Shown piece after piece: positions 29,411 through 38,200 of a stretch of 64,000 bases of DNA (positions within the stretch are counted from its first letter, which is position 1; each line of letters opens with the position of its first letter). Origin of the DNA: Kitasatospora phosalacinea (lineage in GTDB: Bacteria; Actinomycetota; Actinomycetes; Streptomycetales; Streptomycetaceae); assembly GCF_030268885.1 (NCBI RefSeq), contig NZ_BSSA01000013.1, positions 1 through 64,000 on the forward strand, given 5' to 3'. The translations under genes and the position numbers were made by a program. The notes below the pieces were generated by a model. That model had not been told where the DNA came from. It made no database searches and saw only the letters and a list, made by a program, of their open reading frames with translations.

Positions 29411-32131
29411 TCAGCTCTCCGTCGCGCGGCGCAGGGCGGAGGCGAGCAGGGCCAGGTCGGTGGGGCCGTTGCCGAGTTCGCGGACGGGGCGGGGCGAGGG
29501 CGCGGCGCCGTGGTCCTCCAGGCGCTGGGCGACGACGGTGGGGCGGAGCGTCGCGGTGCGGGGGATGCGGCCGCTGACCCGGGCGCCCTGGAAGGCGGTG
29601 ACCGCGCCGTCCGGGCGGCGCAGGTAGCCGCGGCCGGGGGTGGTGCCGGGGAGGGCGGCGGCGTCGGGCAGGTGGACCAGCAGGTCGGAGTCGCCGGACT
29701 GCTCGGTGCGCAGGGCGATCCGCAGCTGCGCGGCCTCGTCGACCTCGGTGCCCGCGGTGCTCTCGGGCGAGCCGGTCGCGGCGATCACGTGCACGCCGAG
29801 CCGGGCGCCGTGCACCGCCACGGAGGCCAGCGCGCGGGCCAGCGGGCGGCCGCCCGGGGAGGCGGGGCCCAGCAGCGCGTCGTAGTCGTCGACCAGGACG
29901 ACCAGCCGGGGCGGGGCGGGGTCGGCCGGGGGCGCGTCGGGGGAGCGGCGGGGCTCGACGACGCGGACCTGCGCGGTGGCGTCCGCGGCGGCGGGGCCGC
30001 CGACCAGGGCGGGGGTCTTGTCGAGGGCGAGGGCCCGCCGGGTGTGCCACTCGGTGAAGGTCAGGCCGTCGAACAGGGCTTCGCGGTGGGCGAGTTCGTC
30101 ACTGAGCCGCTCGGCGGCCAGCAGCGCGCCGCGCGGGTCCTCGGCGGCGTTGACGTGGCCGGTGACGTGCGGGAGGTCGGTGCAGCCGGCCAGGCCGCCG
30201 TCCTCGGCGCGGTCCCCGTCGACCATCAGCAGGGCGAGGCGGTCGGGGCGTTCGGCGACGGCGAGCGAGGCGGCGAGGCTGCGCAGCAGTTCGGACTTGC
30301 CGGAGCCGGGGCCGCCGCCGATCAGCAGGTGGTCGCCGTCCTCGGCGAGGTCCACGGTGCAGTCCTCCTCGCCGTCGGCGGTGCGGGCGGTGCCGAGCAG
30401 GGCGGTGGCGCCGCCCGCCCCGGCGGGCAGCGACTGCCAGCCCTCGGCGAGCCGGGCGGGGGAGAGCGATTCGGCGCGCAGCAGGTCGAGCAGGCGCAGC
30501 GCCTCGGGCAGCGGGCCGCGCGGCGGCGCCTCGGTGTCGGCCTCGGCGAGCGGGGCGAGGGTGCGGGCCAGGCGCTCGGCCCAGGCCGGGGAGACCGCGT
30601 CGAGGGCGACGTCGGTGAGGCGCTCGCGGGTGCCGTTGGCGGGGCGGTCGAGGGTGAGGCGGGTGGAGACCTCGCCGGTGACCACGCCGAGCGCGCCGAG
30701 GCCGGTGGGGAGCTCCTCGGGGGCCTCGGCGAGGCAGAGGACGAAGACCCCGGCCGCGGGGCCCTGCCGCAGCAGCAGGCCGAGGGCGTGCCGCCCGGCG
30801 TCGGTGCCCGGGTCCCCGTCGACCAGGACGACGGTGGCGGGCGGCCCGGCGGTGGCGGCGGCGAGTTCGGTGAGCCGGGCCTCGGCCTGTTCGGGGCCGA
30901 GGCCGTACAGCAGGCGGCAGGCCTGGCCGTGGGCGGGGCGCAGGTGCGGGAGCCACTGGGCCCAGGCCCAGTCCTCGGCGGGCCGGTCGGCGCTGACCAC
31001 GACCAGGGCGAGGCCGCTGGGCGGGTGCAGGGCGGCGAGCTGGGCGAGGGCGGCGCGGGCCAGGCCGGTGAGGCGGTGCCGGGGCCCGGCCAGGCCGAGG
31101 CTGCCCGCGGTCTGCAGGTCGACGGTGACCGGGACGGCGGGCAGCAGGCTGCCGGGGGCGGTGCCGGGGCCGCCGGGCAGGTCGGCGGTGCCGAGCCGGA
31201 GGGTGAGCGCGTCGGGGTGGTCGGGGCCGCGCTCCCACAGCCGGGGGCCGGTGCCGAGCGCGGTGAGCAGCAGGGCGGCCGGGTCGGGCCAGCGTTCGCG
31301 CTGGTTGGCGGCCTGGCGCAGGCGGGCGGCGTCGTGCTGGCGGCCGGGGTCGGCGGCGGCCGGTTCGGCCTTGCCGCGGCGCAGCCAGCGGCTGCCGCGC
31401 CCGGCGGCGGGGGCCGGTTCGGGCTCGGCGGCGGGGGGCGCGGCGGCGCGGCCGTGGGCGCTGCGGGCGCCGGTGCGCGGGGCGAGCCGGATCCGGCCCT
31501 CGCCGTCGGGCGCGGTGGGGCGGGCCGCTATGCCCTCGGCGCGGGCGAGCTGGAGGGTGGACTCGCCGATCCGCAGCAGGGCGCCGGGGGCGATGTCGGC
31601 GCCGTCCTCCGGCAGCCAGTGCTCGTCGAGGCGGGTGCCGTTGGTGGAGCCGAGGTCCCGTACGGTGGCGCGGCCGTCGGCGGTCAGGTGCAGGGAGAGG
31701 TGCAGGCGGGAGACGTCGGGGTCGTCGACCGGCACGTCGGCCTCGGTGGAGCGGCCGATCCGGATCAGTTCGCCGTGCAGGCGGTGGACGCCGCCCGCGT
31801 CGGGGCCGCCGACCACGCGCAGTTCGGCGGCGGCGGGCCCGTCGGCGGCCTCGGCCTCCGGGTCGGGTTCGCCGAGGGCGAGGACCGCGCCGTCCACCAG
31901 CGGGGGGTGGCCGAGCGGGGTCTGCTCGTCCAGCCGCCGTTCCCCGTCGTAGAGGTGGACGTGCGTGGCGGAGCGGGCGCCGCGGACGCCGACCGCGCCG
32001 GCCAGGGCGGTGGCGACGGCGCCGAGCACGGTGCCGACCGGCGCGGTGACCAGTACGTCGGCGGCGGTGCCGGCGCTGCCGGGGGCGGCCGGGCCGCTGC
32101 GCGGTCGAAGGACGGTGAGCCGGATCTGCAT
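29411..32131 (-). CDS. FHA domain-FtsK/SpoIIIE ATPase (EccC-like, no membrane segment)
   Basis: A 906-residue cytosolic protein. After an N-terminal ubiquitin-like region (MQIRLTVLRP...), an FHA domain (about 115-195) carries IRIGRSTEADV, SRLHLSL and GSTNGTRL, so it can bind phosphothreonine. Two FtsK/EccC-type modules follow; one has a clear Walker A GGGPGSGKSELL near 605-613 and LLMVDGDRAEDGG after it, while the preceding one is degenerate. EccC ATPases of type VII secretion have N-terminal membrane helices; these are missing here. It is encoded back-to-back with the kinase gene pkaA, which makes a kinase-FHA partnership plausible. Confidence 0.85.
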   Translation of the reverse strand: MQIRLTVLRPRSGPAAPGSAGTAADVLVTAPVGTVLGAVATALAGAVGVRGARSATHVHLYDGERRLDEQTPLGHPPLVDGAVLALGEPDPEAEAADGPAAAELRVVGGPDAGGVHRLHGELIRIGRSTEADVPVDDPDVSRLHLSLHLTADGRATVRDLGSTNGTRLDEHWLPEDGADIAPGALLRIGESTLQLARAEGIAARPTAPDGEGRIRLAPRTGARSAHGRAAAPPAAEPEPAPAAGRGSRWLRRGKAEPAAADPGRQHDAARLRQAANQRERWPDPAALLLTALGTGPRLWERGPDHPDALTLRLGTADLPGGPGTAPGSLLPAVPVTVDLQTAGSLGLAGPRHRLTGLARAALAQLAALHPPSGLALVVVSADRPAEDWAWAQWLPHLRPAHGQACRLLYGLGPEQAEARLTELAAATAGPPATVVLVDGDPGTDAGRHALGLLLRQGPAAGVFVLCLAEAPEELPTGLGALGVVTGEVSTRLTLDRPANGTRERLTDVALDAVSPAWAERLARTLAPLAEADTEAPPRGPLPEALRLLDLLRAESLSPARLAEGWQSLPAGAGGATALLGTARTADGEEDCTVDLAEDGDHLLIGGGPGSGKSELLRSLAASLAVAERPDRLALLMVDGDRAEDGGLAGCTDLPHVTGHVNAAEDPRGALLAAERLSDELAHREALFDGLTFTEWHTRRALALDKTPALVGGPAAADATAQVRVVEPRRSPDAPPADPAPPRLVVLVDDYDALLGPASPGGRPLARALASVAVHGARLGVHVIAATGSPESTAGTEVDEAAQLRIALRTEQSGDSDLLVHLPDAAALPGTTPGRGYLRRPDGAVTAFQGARVSGRIPRTATLRPTVVAQRLEDHGAAPSPRPVRELGNGPTDLALLASALRRATES

Positions 32132-32471
32132 CTCGCCCGGGGTCCCTTCTGCACACGTGTGGTGCCTGCCATCCTGCCACTCGGGACGGACAGTCCGCGC
32201 ACGGTACCGGATTTGACGATCTTGCGATCATCGCCATGGTGAATCCGACGGCACATCAGGTCAAGGACGCCCGGTCGCCCCGCCGCCCGACCGCGCGCGG
32301 CCCGGCCGGGGAACACCTCGGAAACCCGCGCGGGCACCGTTAGAGTTGCCGAAAATACGGAGTCCGCCCGGCCGGGAGGGCTCCTCAGGCCCCGGCGCCG
32401 TTCACGGGAACGGGGGAGTGCCGGAACGCGGCCCCGGCAGCGGGCGCCGGGTGACCGAACGGAGTGCACAG
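32132..32471. promoter_or_regulatory. 340-bp divergent promoter region, FHA-FtsK / pkaA
   Basis: No gene is supported. CACACGTGTG (32152-32161) is a perfect palindrome 20 bp before the FHA-FtsK start codon on the minus strand. TAGAGT at 32342-32347 could be the -10 of pkaA, with the GTG 125 bp downstream. TTTGACGATC around 32213 offers a -35-like hexamer. These are weak single-site calls. Confidence 0.35.
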
Positions 32472-34334
32472 GTGCGGCCTGTCGGCAGCAAGTACGTGTT
32501 GGAGGAGAGCCTCGGGCGCGGCGCGACCGGAACGGTCTGGCGCGGCCGGGTGCGCGAGGACGCCGCGGTGCCGGGCCTGGTGCCCGGGCAGGCGGTCGCG
32601 GTCAAGGTGCTGCGCGAGGAGCTCGCCGCCGACCCGGACGTGGTGATGCGCTTCCTGCGCGAGCGCTCCGTCCTGCTCCGGCTGACCCACCCCAACATCG
32701 TCCGCACCCGCGACCTGGTGGTCGAGGGCGAGCTGCTCGCCCTGGTGATGGACCTGGTCGACGGCCCCGACCTGTACCGCTACCTGCGCGAGTCCGGCCC
32801 GCTGTCGCCGATCGCGGGCTCGCTGCTGATGGCCCAGGTCGCCGACGCGCTGGCCGCCAGCCACGCCGACGGCGTCGTGCACCGGGACCTCAAGCCCGCC
32901 AACGTGCTGCTGGCCACCCTCGCGGTGGACGGCGACGAGCGGATGCACCCGATGCTCACCGACTTCGGCATCGCCCGGCTCGCCGACTCCCCGGGCATCA
33001 CCCGCACCCACGAGTTCGTCGGCACCCCCGCGTACGTCGCCCCCGAGTCCGCCGAGGGCCGCCCGCAGACCGCCGCGGTGGACGTCTACGGCGCGGGCAT
33101 CATGCTGTACGAACTGGTCACCGGCCGCCCGCCGTTCCAGGGCGACAACCCGCTGGCGGTCCTGCAGGCGCACCTCGCGCAGGAGCCGCAGCGCCCCCGC
33201 ACCATGCCCGAGCCGCTGTGGACGGTGGTCGAGCGCTGCCTGCGCAAGGACCCGGCCCAGCGCCCCACCGCCACCTCGCTGGCCCAGGCGCTGCGGGTGG
33301 TCGCCGCCGGGGTCGGCGTGCACTCCGCCCCGGCCGCGGTGGACGCCGCGCTGGCCGTCGGCGACCTGCTGGTGCCCGACCCGGCGCTGGCCGCCGCCGC
33401 GCCCGTCGCCGCCCCGCACGAGGCCACGCTGGCGGGCGTCGGGTACGACCCGGCCGCCGCGACCCAGGTGATGGCGCACCGGCCGCCGGTGCCCGGGGCC
33501 GAGGACCGCACCCAGCTGATGAGCCCGCAGCCGCCCGCCGCCGCGCCCGCCGCGCCGTCCGGGGACCGCACCCGGGTGATGCCCGCGATGCCGCCCGGCC
33601 CGGAGCAGGCCCCCGCCCGGCCGGAGGACCCGCACCCCTGGCAGACCCAGCTGCGCGCCGCCCGGGACCGCAACGCGCAGACCCGGATCGGCCACTTCGA
33701 GCCGGAGGACCTGGGCGAGCCGCAGGTCGCCCCGCGCCCCTACCAGGCCGGCCAGTACCCGCAGCAGGGCCAGTACCCGCAGCAGGGGCAGGGCGGCCGT
33801 CCGCCGGTCGCCCCGCCGCCCTACCAGGGCCAGCCGGGCCGCCCTCCGCAGGACGGCCGCTACGCCCCGCAGCAGGGCCCGTACCGGCCCCACCAGCCGC
33901 AGCAGCAGCACCCCCAGCCGCCGCAGGGCCGCTACCCGCAGCAGGGGCAGGGCGGCCGTCCGCCGGTCGCCCCGCCGCCGTACCAGGCCCAGCAGGCGCC
34001 GCAGTCCGCCCCGCCCGGCGCCTACGGCGGGCAGCCGCCGGGCTACGGCGCCCCGCAGCGCCGCCCCGAGCCCGCGCCGCCGCGCCACCAGGAGCCGCCG
34101 CGCCGGGAGCCGGAGCCCGCCCGCGAGGCGCCCCGGGAGCGGGAGCCGCGCCGCCGCAGCCCCAACCGGATGCGGATCCCCGGCCTGGGCTGCCTCAAGG
34201 GCTGCCTGCTGGTGCTGGTGGTGCTGGCGCTGGGCTGCCTGGCGCTGTGGAACTTCACGCCGCTGCCGCACTACTGGGACAACGTGGTCGGCTGGTACCA
34301 CACCGCGAGCGACTGGGTCACCAGCCACACCTGA
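32472..34334 (+). CDS. pkaA: Ser/Thr protein kinase PkaA-like
   Basis: A 620-residue Hanks-type kinase. The kinase domain (about residues 5-285) has the P-loop LGRGATGTVWRG, VAVKVL Lys, catalytic HRDLKPANVLL, DFG in LTDFGIARL and TPAYVAPE. A long Pro/Gln-rich linker (about 300-560) contains two copies of YPQQGQGGRPPVAPPPYQ. A single membrane segment LKGCLLVLVVLALGCLALWNF near the C-terminus leaves a short outer tail, so the kinase faces the cytosol. GTG 32472 is chosen from GGAG 7 nt upstream; GTG 32451 is possible. Gene order pkaA-pkaB-prfB matches S. coelicolor. No PASTA sensor repeats are present. Confidence 0.9.
   Translation: MRPVGSKYVLEESLGRGATGTVWRGRVREDAAVPGLVPGQAVAVKVLREELAADPDVVMRFLRERSVLLRLTHPNIVRTRDLVVEGELLALVMDLVDGPDLYRYLRESGPLSPIAGSLLMAQVADALAASHADGVVHRDLKPANVLLATLAVDGDERMHPMLTDFGIARLADSPGITRTHEFVGTPAYVAPESAEGRPQTAAVDVYGAGIMLYELVTGRPPFQGDNPLAVLQAHLAQEPQRPRTMPEPLWTVVERCLRKDPAQRPTATSLAQALRVVAAGVGVHSAPAAVDAALAVGDLLVPDPALAAAAPVAAPHEATLAGVGYDPAAATQVMAHRPPVPGAEDRTQLMSPQPPAAAPAAPSGDRTRVMPAMPPGPEQAPARPEDPHPWQTQLRAARDRNAQTRIGHFEPEDLGEPQVAPRPYQAGQYPQQGQYPQQGQGGRPPVAPPPYQGQPGRPPQDGRYAPQQGPYRPHQPQQQHPQPPQGRYPQQGQGGRPPVAPPPYQAQQAPQSAPPGAYGGQPPGYGAPQRRPEPAPPRHQEPPRREPEPAREAPREREPRRRSPNRMRIPGLGCLKGCLLVLVVLALGCLALWNFTPLPHYWDNVVGWYHTASDWVTSHT
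33774..33986 (+). repeat. 54-bp direct repeat inside pkaA linker
   Basis: The 54 bp beginning TACCCGCAGCAGGGGC at 33774 recur at 33933 with a single mismatch. The offset is 159 bp (53 codons), so the reading frame is kept and the Pro/Gln linker was lengthened by an in-frame duplication. Near-identity at silent positions suggests a recent event or gene conversion. Confidence 0.8.
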
Positions 34335-34506
34335 CCTCCCGGGGGACCGGACGGCCGGTCCGGGAGGCGGAATTGACGCTTTGTCGACAATCCCGCGAAA
34401 TTCCACCGGATCGGTACCTCCGAGGGGCCCCTCCAAGCCCCCCGGAGGCCCCGCGGGCGCGTAGGTTGTTCGTCGAGCACCGACCTCACGAGCCCACGGA
34501 GCAGCA

Positions 34507-35757
34507 TTGGCACGCAAGATCGGCAGCCGGTACACCGTCCACCAGGTGATCGGCCGCGGCTCGGCCGGCACCGTGTGGCTCGGCGAGGGCCCCGACGGCC
34601 CGGTCGCGGTGAAGCTGCTGCGCGAGGACCTCGCGGCCGACCAGGTGCTGGTCGGCCGCTTCGTCCAGGAGCGCGCCGCCCTCACCGGCCTCGACCACCC
34701 GCACGTGGTCGGCGTCCACGACATGGTGGTCGACGGCAGCGACCTCGCCCTGGTGATGGACCTGGTCCAGGGCAGCGACCTGCGCACCCGGCTGGAGCGC
34801 GACGGCGTGCTCAGCCCGGCCGTCGCCGCCTCGGTGATCGCCGACGTCGCCGACGGCCTGGCCGCCGCGCACGCCGCGGGCATCGTGCACCGCGACGTCA
34901 AGCCGGAGAACGTCCTGCTCGACCTCGCCGCCCCGCCCGGCCCCGGCGGCGCCCCGCGCGCCAAGCTCACCGACTTCGGCATCGCCCGGCTGGTCGACGC
35001 CCCGCGCCGCACCCGCGCCACCCGGATCATCGGCACCCCCGACTACCTCGCCCCCGAGATCATCGAGGGCCTGGAGCCGCGCGCCGCCGTCGACATCTAC
35101 GCCACCGCCACCGTGCTGTACGAACTGCTGACCGGCACCACCCCGTTCGGCGGCGGCCACACCGGCGCGGTGCTGCGCCGGCACGTCACCGAGAACGTCC
35201 CCCCGGTCGAGGGCATGCCGGACGGCCTGTGGCGGATCATCTCCGAGTGCCTCGCCAAGGCCCCCGCCTCCCGGCTGCGCGCCGCCGAGCTCGCCGCCCG
35301 GCTGCGCGCCCTGCTCCCCGAGCTGTCCGGCCTCGGCCCGATCGCGGTGCCCGCCCAGCGCGGCGCCCCCGAGGAGGTGCCCACCCCCGGCGAGGCGGTC
35401 TACGCCGAGGCCGACGCCTTCGCGGGCAGCGGCACCCACCGCCGCCGCCGCGGCCCGGCCGTCCCGCTGGTGCCCGGCCCGCAGCCCGACTCCACCCGGG
35501 ACACCCACACCAGCCTGCGCCGCCCCTCCCCCCGGGAGCTCGCCTCCTACGCCGAGGAGTCCCGCGCCCAGCGTGCGCAGCCCGCCACCCACCGCCGCAC
35601 CAGGGCCCAGATGATCCGCCGCCGCCGCACCCTGGCCGTGCTGATCGCCGTCGTCCTGCTGCTGGCGGGCGCCGCCGCCGCGTGGACGGCGTTCGCCGCC
35701 GAGCCCCCCGCGGGCGCCTCCGCCGCGGTGCACGCCTCCTGGCACCCCCGGTTGTAG
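34507..35757 (+). CDS. pkaB: Ser/Thr protein kinase PkaB-like
   Basis: A 416-residue Hanks-type kinase starting at TTG 34507 (CGGAG 6 nt upstream). The kinase domain (1-270) has IGRGSAGTVWLG, VAVKLL, catalytic HRDVKPENVLL, LTDFGIARL and TPDYLAPEI. A basic linker with RRRRTLAVLIAVVLLLAGAAAA forms one C-terminal membrane segment with a very short outer tail. Length and order agree with S. coelicolor PkaB (417 aa). The rare TTG start suggests low translation. It follows pkaA after 172 bp and precedes prfB after 34 bp, so prfB may be co-transcribed. Confidence 0.92.
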   Translation: MARKIGSRYTVHQVIGRGSAGTVWLGEGPDGPVAVKLLREDLAADQVLVGRFVQERAALTGLDHPHVVGVHDMVVDGSDLALVMDLVQGSDLRTRLERDGVLSPAVAASVIADVADGLAAAHAAGIVHRDVKPENVLLDLAAPPGPGGAPRAKLTDFGIARLVDAPRRTRATRIIGTPDYLAPEIIEGLEPRAAVDIYATATVLYELLTGTTPFGGGHTGAVLRRHVTENVPPVEGMPDGLWRIISECLAKAPASRLRAAELAARLRALLPELSGLGPIAVPAQRGAPEEVPTPGEAVYAEADAFAGSGTHRRRRGPAVPLVPGPQPDSTRDTHTSLRRPSPRELASYAEESRAQRAQPATHRRTRAQMIRRRRTLAVLIAVVLLLAGAAAAWTAFAAEPPAGASAAVHASWHPRL

Positions 35758-35791
35758 CCGAGCCCCCCCGCGGAACCATTACCCTTGAGGC

Positions 35792-36895
35792 GTGGCAGCC
35801 GTCGATCCTTCCGAAGAGCTCAAGAACCTCGACTCGACCATGGCGTCGATCGAGGCAGTCCTCGACCTGGACAAGATCCGGGCCGACATCGCGACCCTGG
35901 AGGAGGAGGCAGCCGCCCCCACCCTGTGGGACGACGTCGCGAACGCGCAGAAGGTCACCAGCCGGCTCTCCTTCCTGCAGGGCGAACTGCGCAAGTTCGA
36001 GTCCCTGCGCGGCCGGGTCGAGGACCTGGGCGTCCTGTTCGAACTGGCCGAGGCCGAGGACGACGCGGACACCCGCACCGAGGCCGAGGCCGAGCTGGTG
36101 TCGGTCAAGAAGGCCGTGGAGGAGCTGGAGGTCCGCACCCTGCTCTCCGGCGAGTACGACGCCCGCGAGGCCCTGGTCAACATCCGGGCCGAGGCGGGCG
36201 GCGTCGACGCCGCCGACTTCGCCGAGCAGCTGATGCGCATGTACCTGCGCTGGGCCGAGCGGCACGGCTACCCGACCGAGGTCTACGACACCTCGTACGC
36301 CGAAGAGGCCGGCATCAAGTCCGCGACCTTCACCGTCAAGGCCCCCTACGCCTACGGCACCCTCTCCGTCGAGCAGGGCACCCACCGCCTGGTGCGCATC
36401 TCCCCGTTCGACAACCAGGGCCGCCGCCAGACCTCCTTCGCGGGCGTCGAGGTGCTCCCGGTCGTCGAGACCTCCGACCACGTCGACATCGACGAGGGCG
36501 ACCTGCGGATCGACGTCTACCGCGCCTCCGGCCCCGGCGGCCAGGGCGTCAACACCACCGACTCCGCGGTCCGCATCACCCACCTGCCGACCGGCATCGT
36601 GGTCTCCTGCCAGAACGAGCGCTCGCAGATCCAGAACAAGGCCTCGGCGATGAACGTCCTCCAGGCCAAGCTGCTGGAGCGCCGCCGCCAGGAGGAGCGC
36701 GCCGCGATGGACGCGCTCAAGGACGGCGGCTCCTCCTGGGGCAACCAGATGCGCTCCTACGTCCTGCACCCGTACCAGATGGTCAAGGACCTGCGCACCG
36801 AGCACGAGGTCGGCAACCCGCAGGGCGTGCTGGACGGCGACATCGACGGCTTCATCGAAGCCGGCATCCGGTGGCGCAAGCAGCGGGAGAGCTGA
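35792..36895 (+). CDS. prfB: peptide chain release factor 2
   Basis: A 367-residue RF2 starting at GTG 35792. The codon-recognition motif S204-P205-F206 (specific for UGA/UAA) and the catalytic G249-G250-Q251 in GPGGQGVN are intact. No in-frame UGA frameshift site as in E. coli is present; the frame is continuous. UGA is the dominant stop codon in this window, so RF2 is important here. The last 14 codons are duplicated 86 bp downstream (see separate entries). The distance from pkaB is 34 bp. Confidence 0.97.
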   Translation: MAAVDPSEELKNLDSTMASIEAVLDLDKIRADIATLEEEAAAPTLWDDVANAQKVTSRLSFLQGELRKFESLRGRVEDLGVLFELAEAEDDADTRTEAEAELVSVKKAVEELEVRTLLSGEYDAREALVNIRAEAGGVDAADFAEQLMRMYLRWAERHGYPTEVYDTSYAEEAGIKSATFTVKAPYAYGTLSVEQGTHRLVRISPFDNQGRRQTSFAGVEVLPVVETSDHVDIDEGDLRIDVYRASGPGGQGVNTTDSAVRITHLPTGIVVSCQNERSQIQNKASAMNVLQAKLLERRRQEERAAMDALKDGGSSWGNQMRSYVLHPYQMVKDLRTEHEVGNPQGVLDGDIDGFIEAGIRWRKQRES

Positions 36896-36981
36896 CAGCG
36901 GGCGTGAGGAGGCCGGCTGAGATGAACATCGGGCGCAGCATCGAAGCCGGCATCCGGTGGTGCAAGCAGCGGGAGAGCTGA
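36853..36981 (+). repeat. duplicated prfB 3' end (43-bp direct repeat)
   Basis: The final 43 bp of prfB including its stop (36853-36895, starting CATCGAAGCCGGCATCCGG) recur at 36939-36981 with 42/43 identity. The one change turns an Arg codon (CGC) into Cys (TGC). The offset is 86 bp with 43 bp of unrelated sequence between. It is a tandem-type duplication limited to the gene's tail. Confidence 0.95.
36922..36981 (+). CDS. 19-codon mini-ORF carrying a copy of the RF2 C-terminus
   Basis: ATG 36922 follows a GAGGAGG stretch (36906-36912) and opens MNIGRSIEAGIRWCKQRES, then TGA. Residues 6-19 repeat the RF2 C-terminus with Arg to Cys. The copy keeps the same codon phase as in prfB. It is 26 bp after the prfB stop and just before the terminator, so it would be translated from the prfB mRNA if at all. 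It may equally be a non-functional duplication remnant. Confidence 0.4.
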   Translation: MNIGRSIEAGIRWCKQRES

Positions 36982-37001
36982 TCGCGCACCCCGCACGCAC
37001 G

Positions 37002-37037
37002 CGAAGGGCCCCTCCGCCTCGGCGGAGGGGCCCTTCG
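37002..37037. terminator. strong bidirectional terminator after prfB
   Basis: A perfect 17-bp stem with a 2-nt loop: CGAAGGGCCCCTCCGCC / GGCGGAGGGGCCCTTCG. It separates prfB (plus) from the convergent Zn-ribbon gene (minus). Confidence 0.92.
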
Positions 37038-37049
37038 GGGTCTCTCGGG

Positions 37050-37238
37050 TCAGTGCAGCAGCAGGGCGAGCATGAACAGCGCGGCGAACAGCAGGGCCAG
37101 CAGCACCGCGGGGTTGAGCGTCGCGAACGGCCCGTGCTGCTCCTGCTGGAGCCGGGCGCGGTTGGCGCGGCAGACCGGGCAGCGGCCGTCGCTCACGCGG
37201 CCGTTGCAGTTGGCGCACACCAGTTGGTCGCAGGTCAT
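37050..37238 (-). CDS. small zinc-ribbon tail-anchored membrane protein
   Basis: A 62-residue protein starting MTCDQLVCANCNGRV (GGAGGAG 5 nt upstream of ATG 37238). Cysteines C-x4-C-x2-C plus CPVC form a likely zinc ribbon (residues 3-22). A basic stretch RANRARLQQEQ follows. The C-terminus is one hydrophobic helix (NPAVLLALLFAALFMLALLLH), so the zinc domain faces the cytosol. I do not recognise a characterised family. It is divergent from ftsE (261 bp between starts). A DNA-, RNA- or protein-binding membrane tether is possible. Confidence 0.75.
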   Translation of the reverse strand: MTCDQLVCANCNGRVSDGRCPVCRANRARLQQEQHGPFATLNPAVLLALLFAALFMLALLLH

Positions 37239-37499
37239 GCGATCTCCTCCTTGCTGCAGAGCCAACGCGCCGGAGGCGGATTCGGTTCCGACTGCCTACC
37301 ACTCTGCCAGGTTCCGCACCCCTCGGCTCCCGGAGGAGAAGGGTTACCGATCTGTGACGTACCTCGCAATTTCCGGTCCGAACCGGAACAACACCTGACG
37401 AAACCACGGTCAGTAGGCGTCCGGCGACTGCGGGTGCAGTGGGGCATCGCGTAAGGTCACTGGCTCCGATCCACCTAGGATGGCCCCCGTGATGCAGCC

Positions 37500-38189
37500 G
37501 TGATCAGATTCGACAACGTCTCCAAGACCTATCCCAAGCAGAACCGTCCGGCCCTGGACAACGTCTCGCTGGAGATCGAGAAGGGCGAGTTCGTCTTCCT
37601 GGTCGGTTCGTCCGGTTCCGGCAAGTCGACGTTCCTGCGTCTGTGCCTGCGCGAGGAGCGCCCGACCACCGGCGCGGTGCACGTGCTGGGCAAGGACCTG
37701 GGCAAGCTCTCGAACTGGAAGGTGCCGCACATGCGGCGCCAACTGGGCACCGTCTTCCAGGACTTCCGCCTGCTGCCGAACAAGACGGTCGGGCAGAACG
37801 TGGCGTTCGCCCTGGAGGTCATCGGCAAGCCGAAGAGCGCCATCAACAAGGTCGTGCCCGAGGTGCTCGACCTGGTCGGCCTCGGTGGCAAGGAGAGCCG
37901 GATGCCCGGTGAGCTCTCGGGCGGTGAGCAGCAGCGCGTGGCGATCGCCCGCGCGTTCGTGAACCGGCCGATGCTGCTGATCGCCGACGAGCCCACCGGC
38001 AACCTCGACCCGCAGAACTCGGTCGGCATCATGAAGCTGCTCGACCGCATCAACCGGACCGGCACCACCGTGCTGATGGCGACCCACGACCAGGCCATCG
38101 TCGACCAGATGCGCAAGCGCGTCATCGAACTCGACAAGGGCCTGCTGGTCCGTGACCAGGCCCGCGGCGTCTACGGCTACCAGAGCTAG
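37500..38189 (+). CDS. ftsE: cell division ABC ATPase FtsE
   Basis: A 229-residue ABC ATPase. Walker A GSSGSGKSTFLR (about 37-48), Q-loop VFQDFRLLPN, signature LSGGEQQRVAIARA, Walker B LLIADEPTGNLD and switch MATHD are present. Start GTG 37500; upstream ribosome-binding bases are weak. FtsE forms a complex with FtsX (11 bp downstream) that in other bacteria activates peptidoglycan hydrolases at division. The S41 protease, smpB and ssrA follow, the usual actinobacterial order. Confidence 0.97.
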   Translation: MIRFDNVSKTYPKQNRPALDNVSLEIEKGEFVFLVGSSGSGKSTFLRLCLREERPTTGAVHVLGKDLGKLSNWKVPHMRRQLGTVFQDFRLLPNKTVGQNVAFALEVIGKPKSAINKVVPEVLDLVGLGGKESRMPGELSGGEQQRVAIARAFVNRPMLLIADEPTGNLDPQNSVGIMKLLDRINRTGTTVLMATHDQAIVDQMRKRVIELDKGLLVRDQARGVYGYQS

Positions 38190-38200
38190 AAGAGAGAAGC

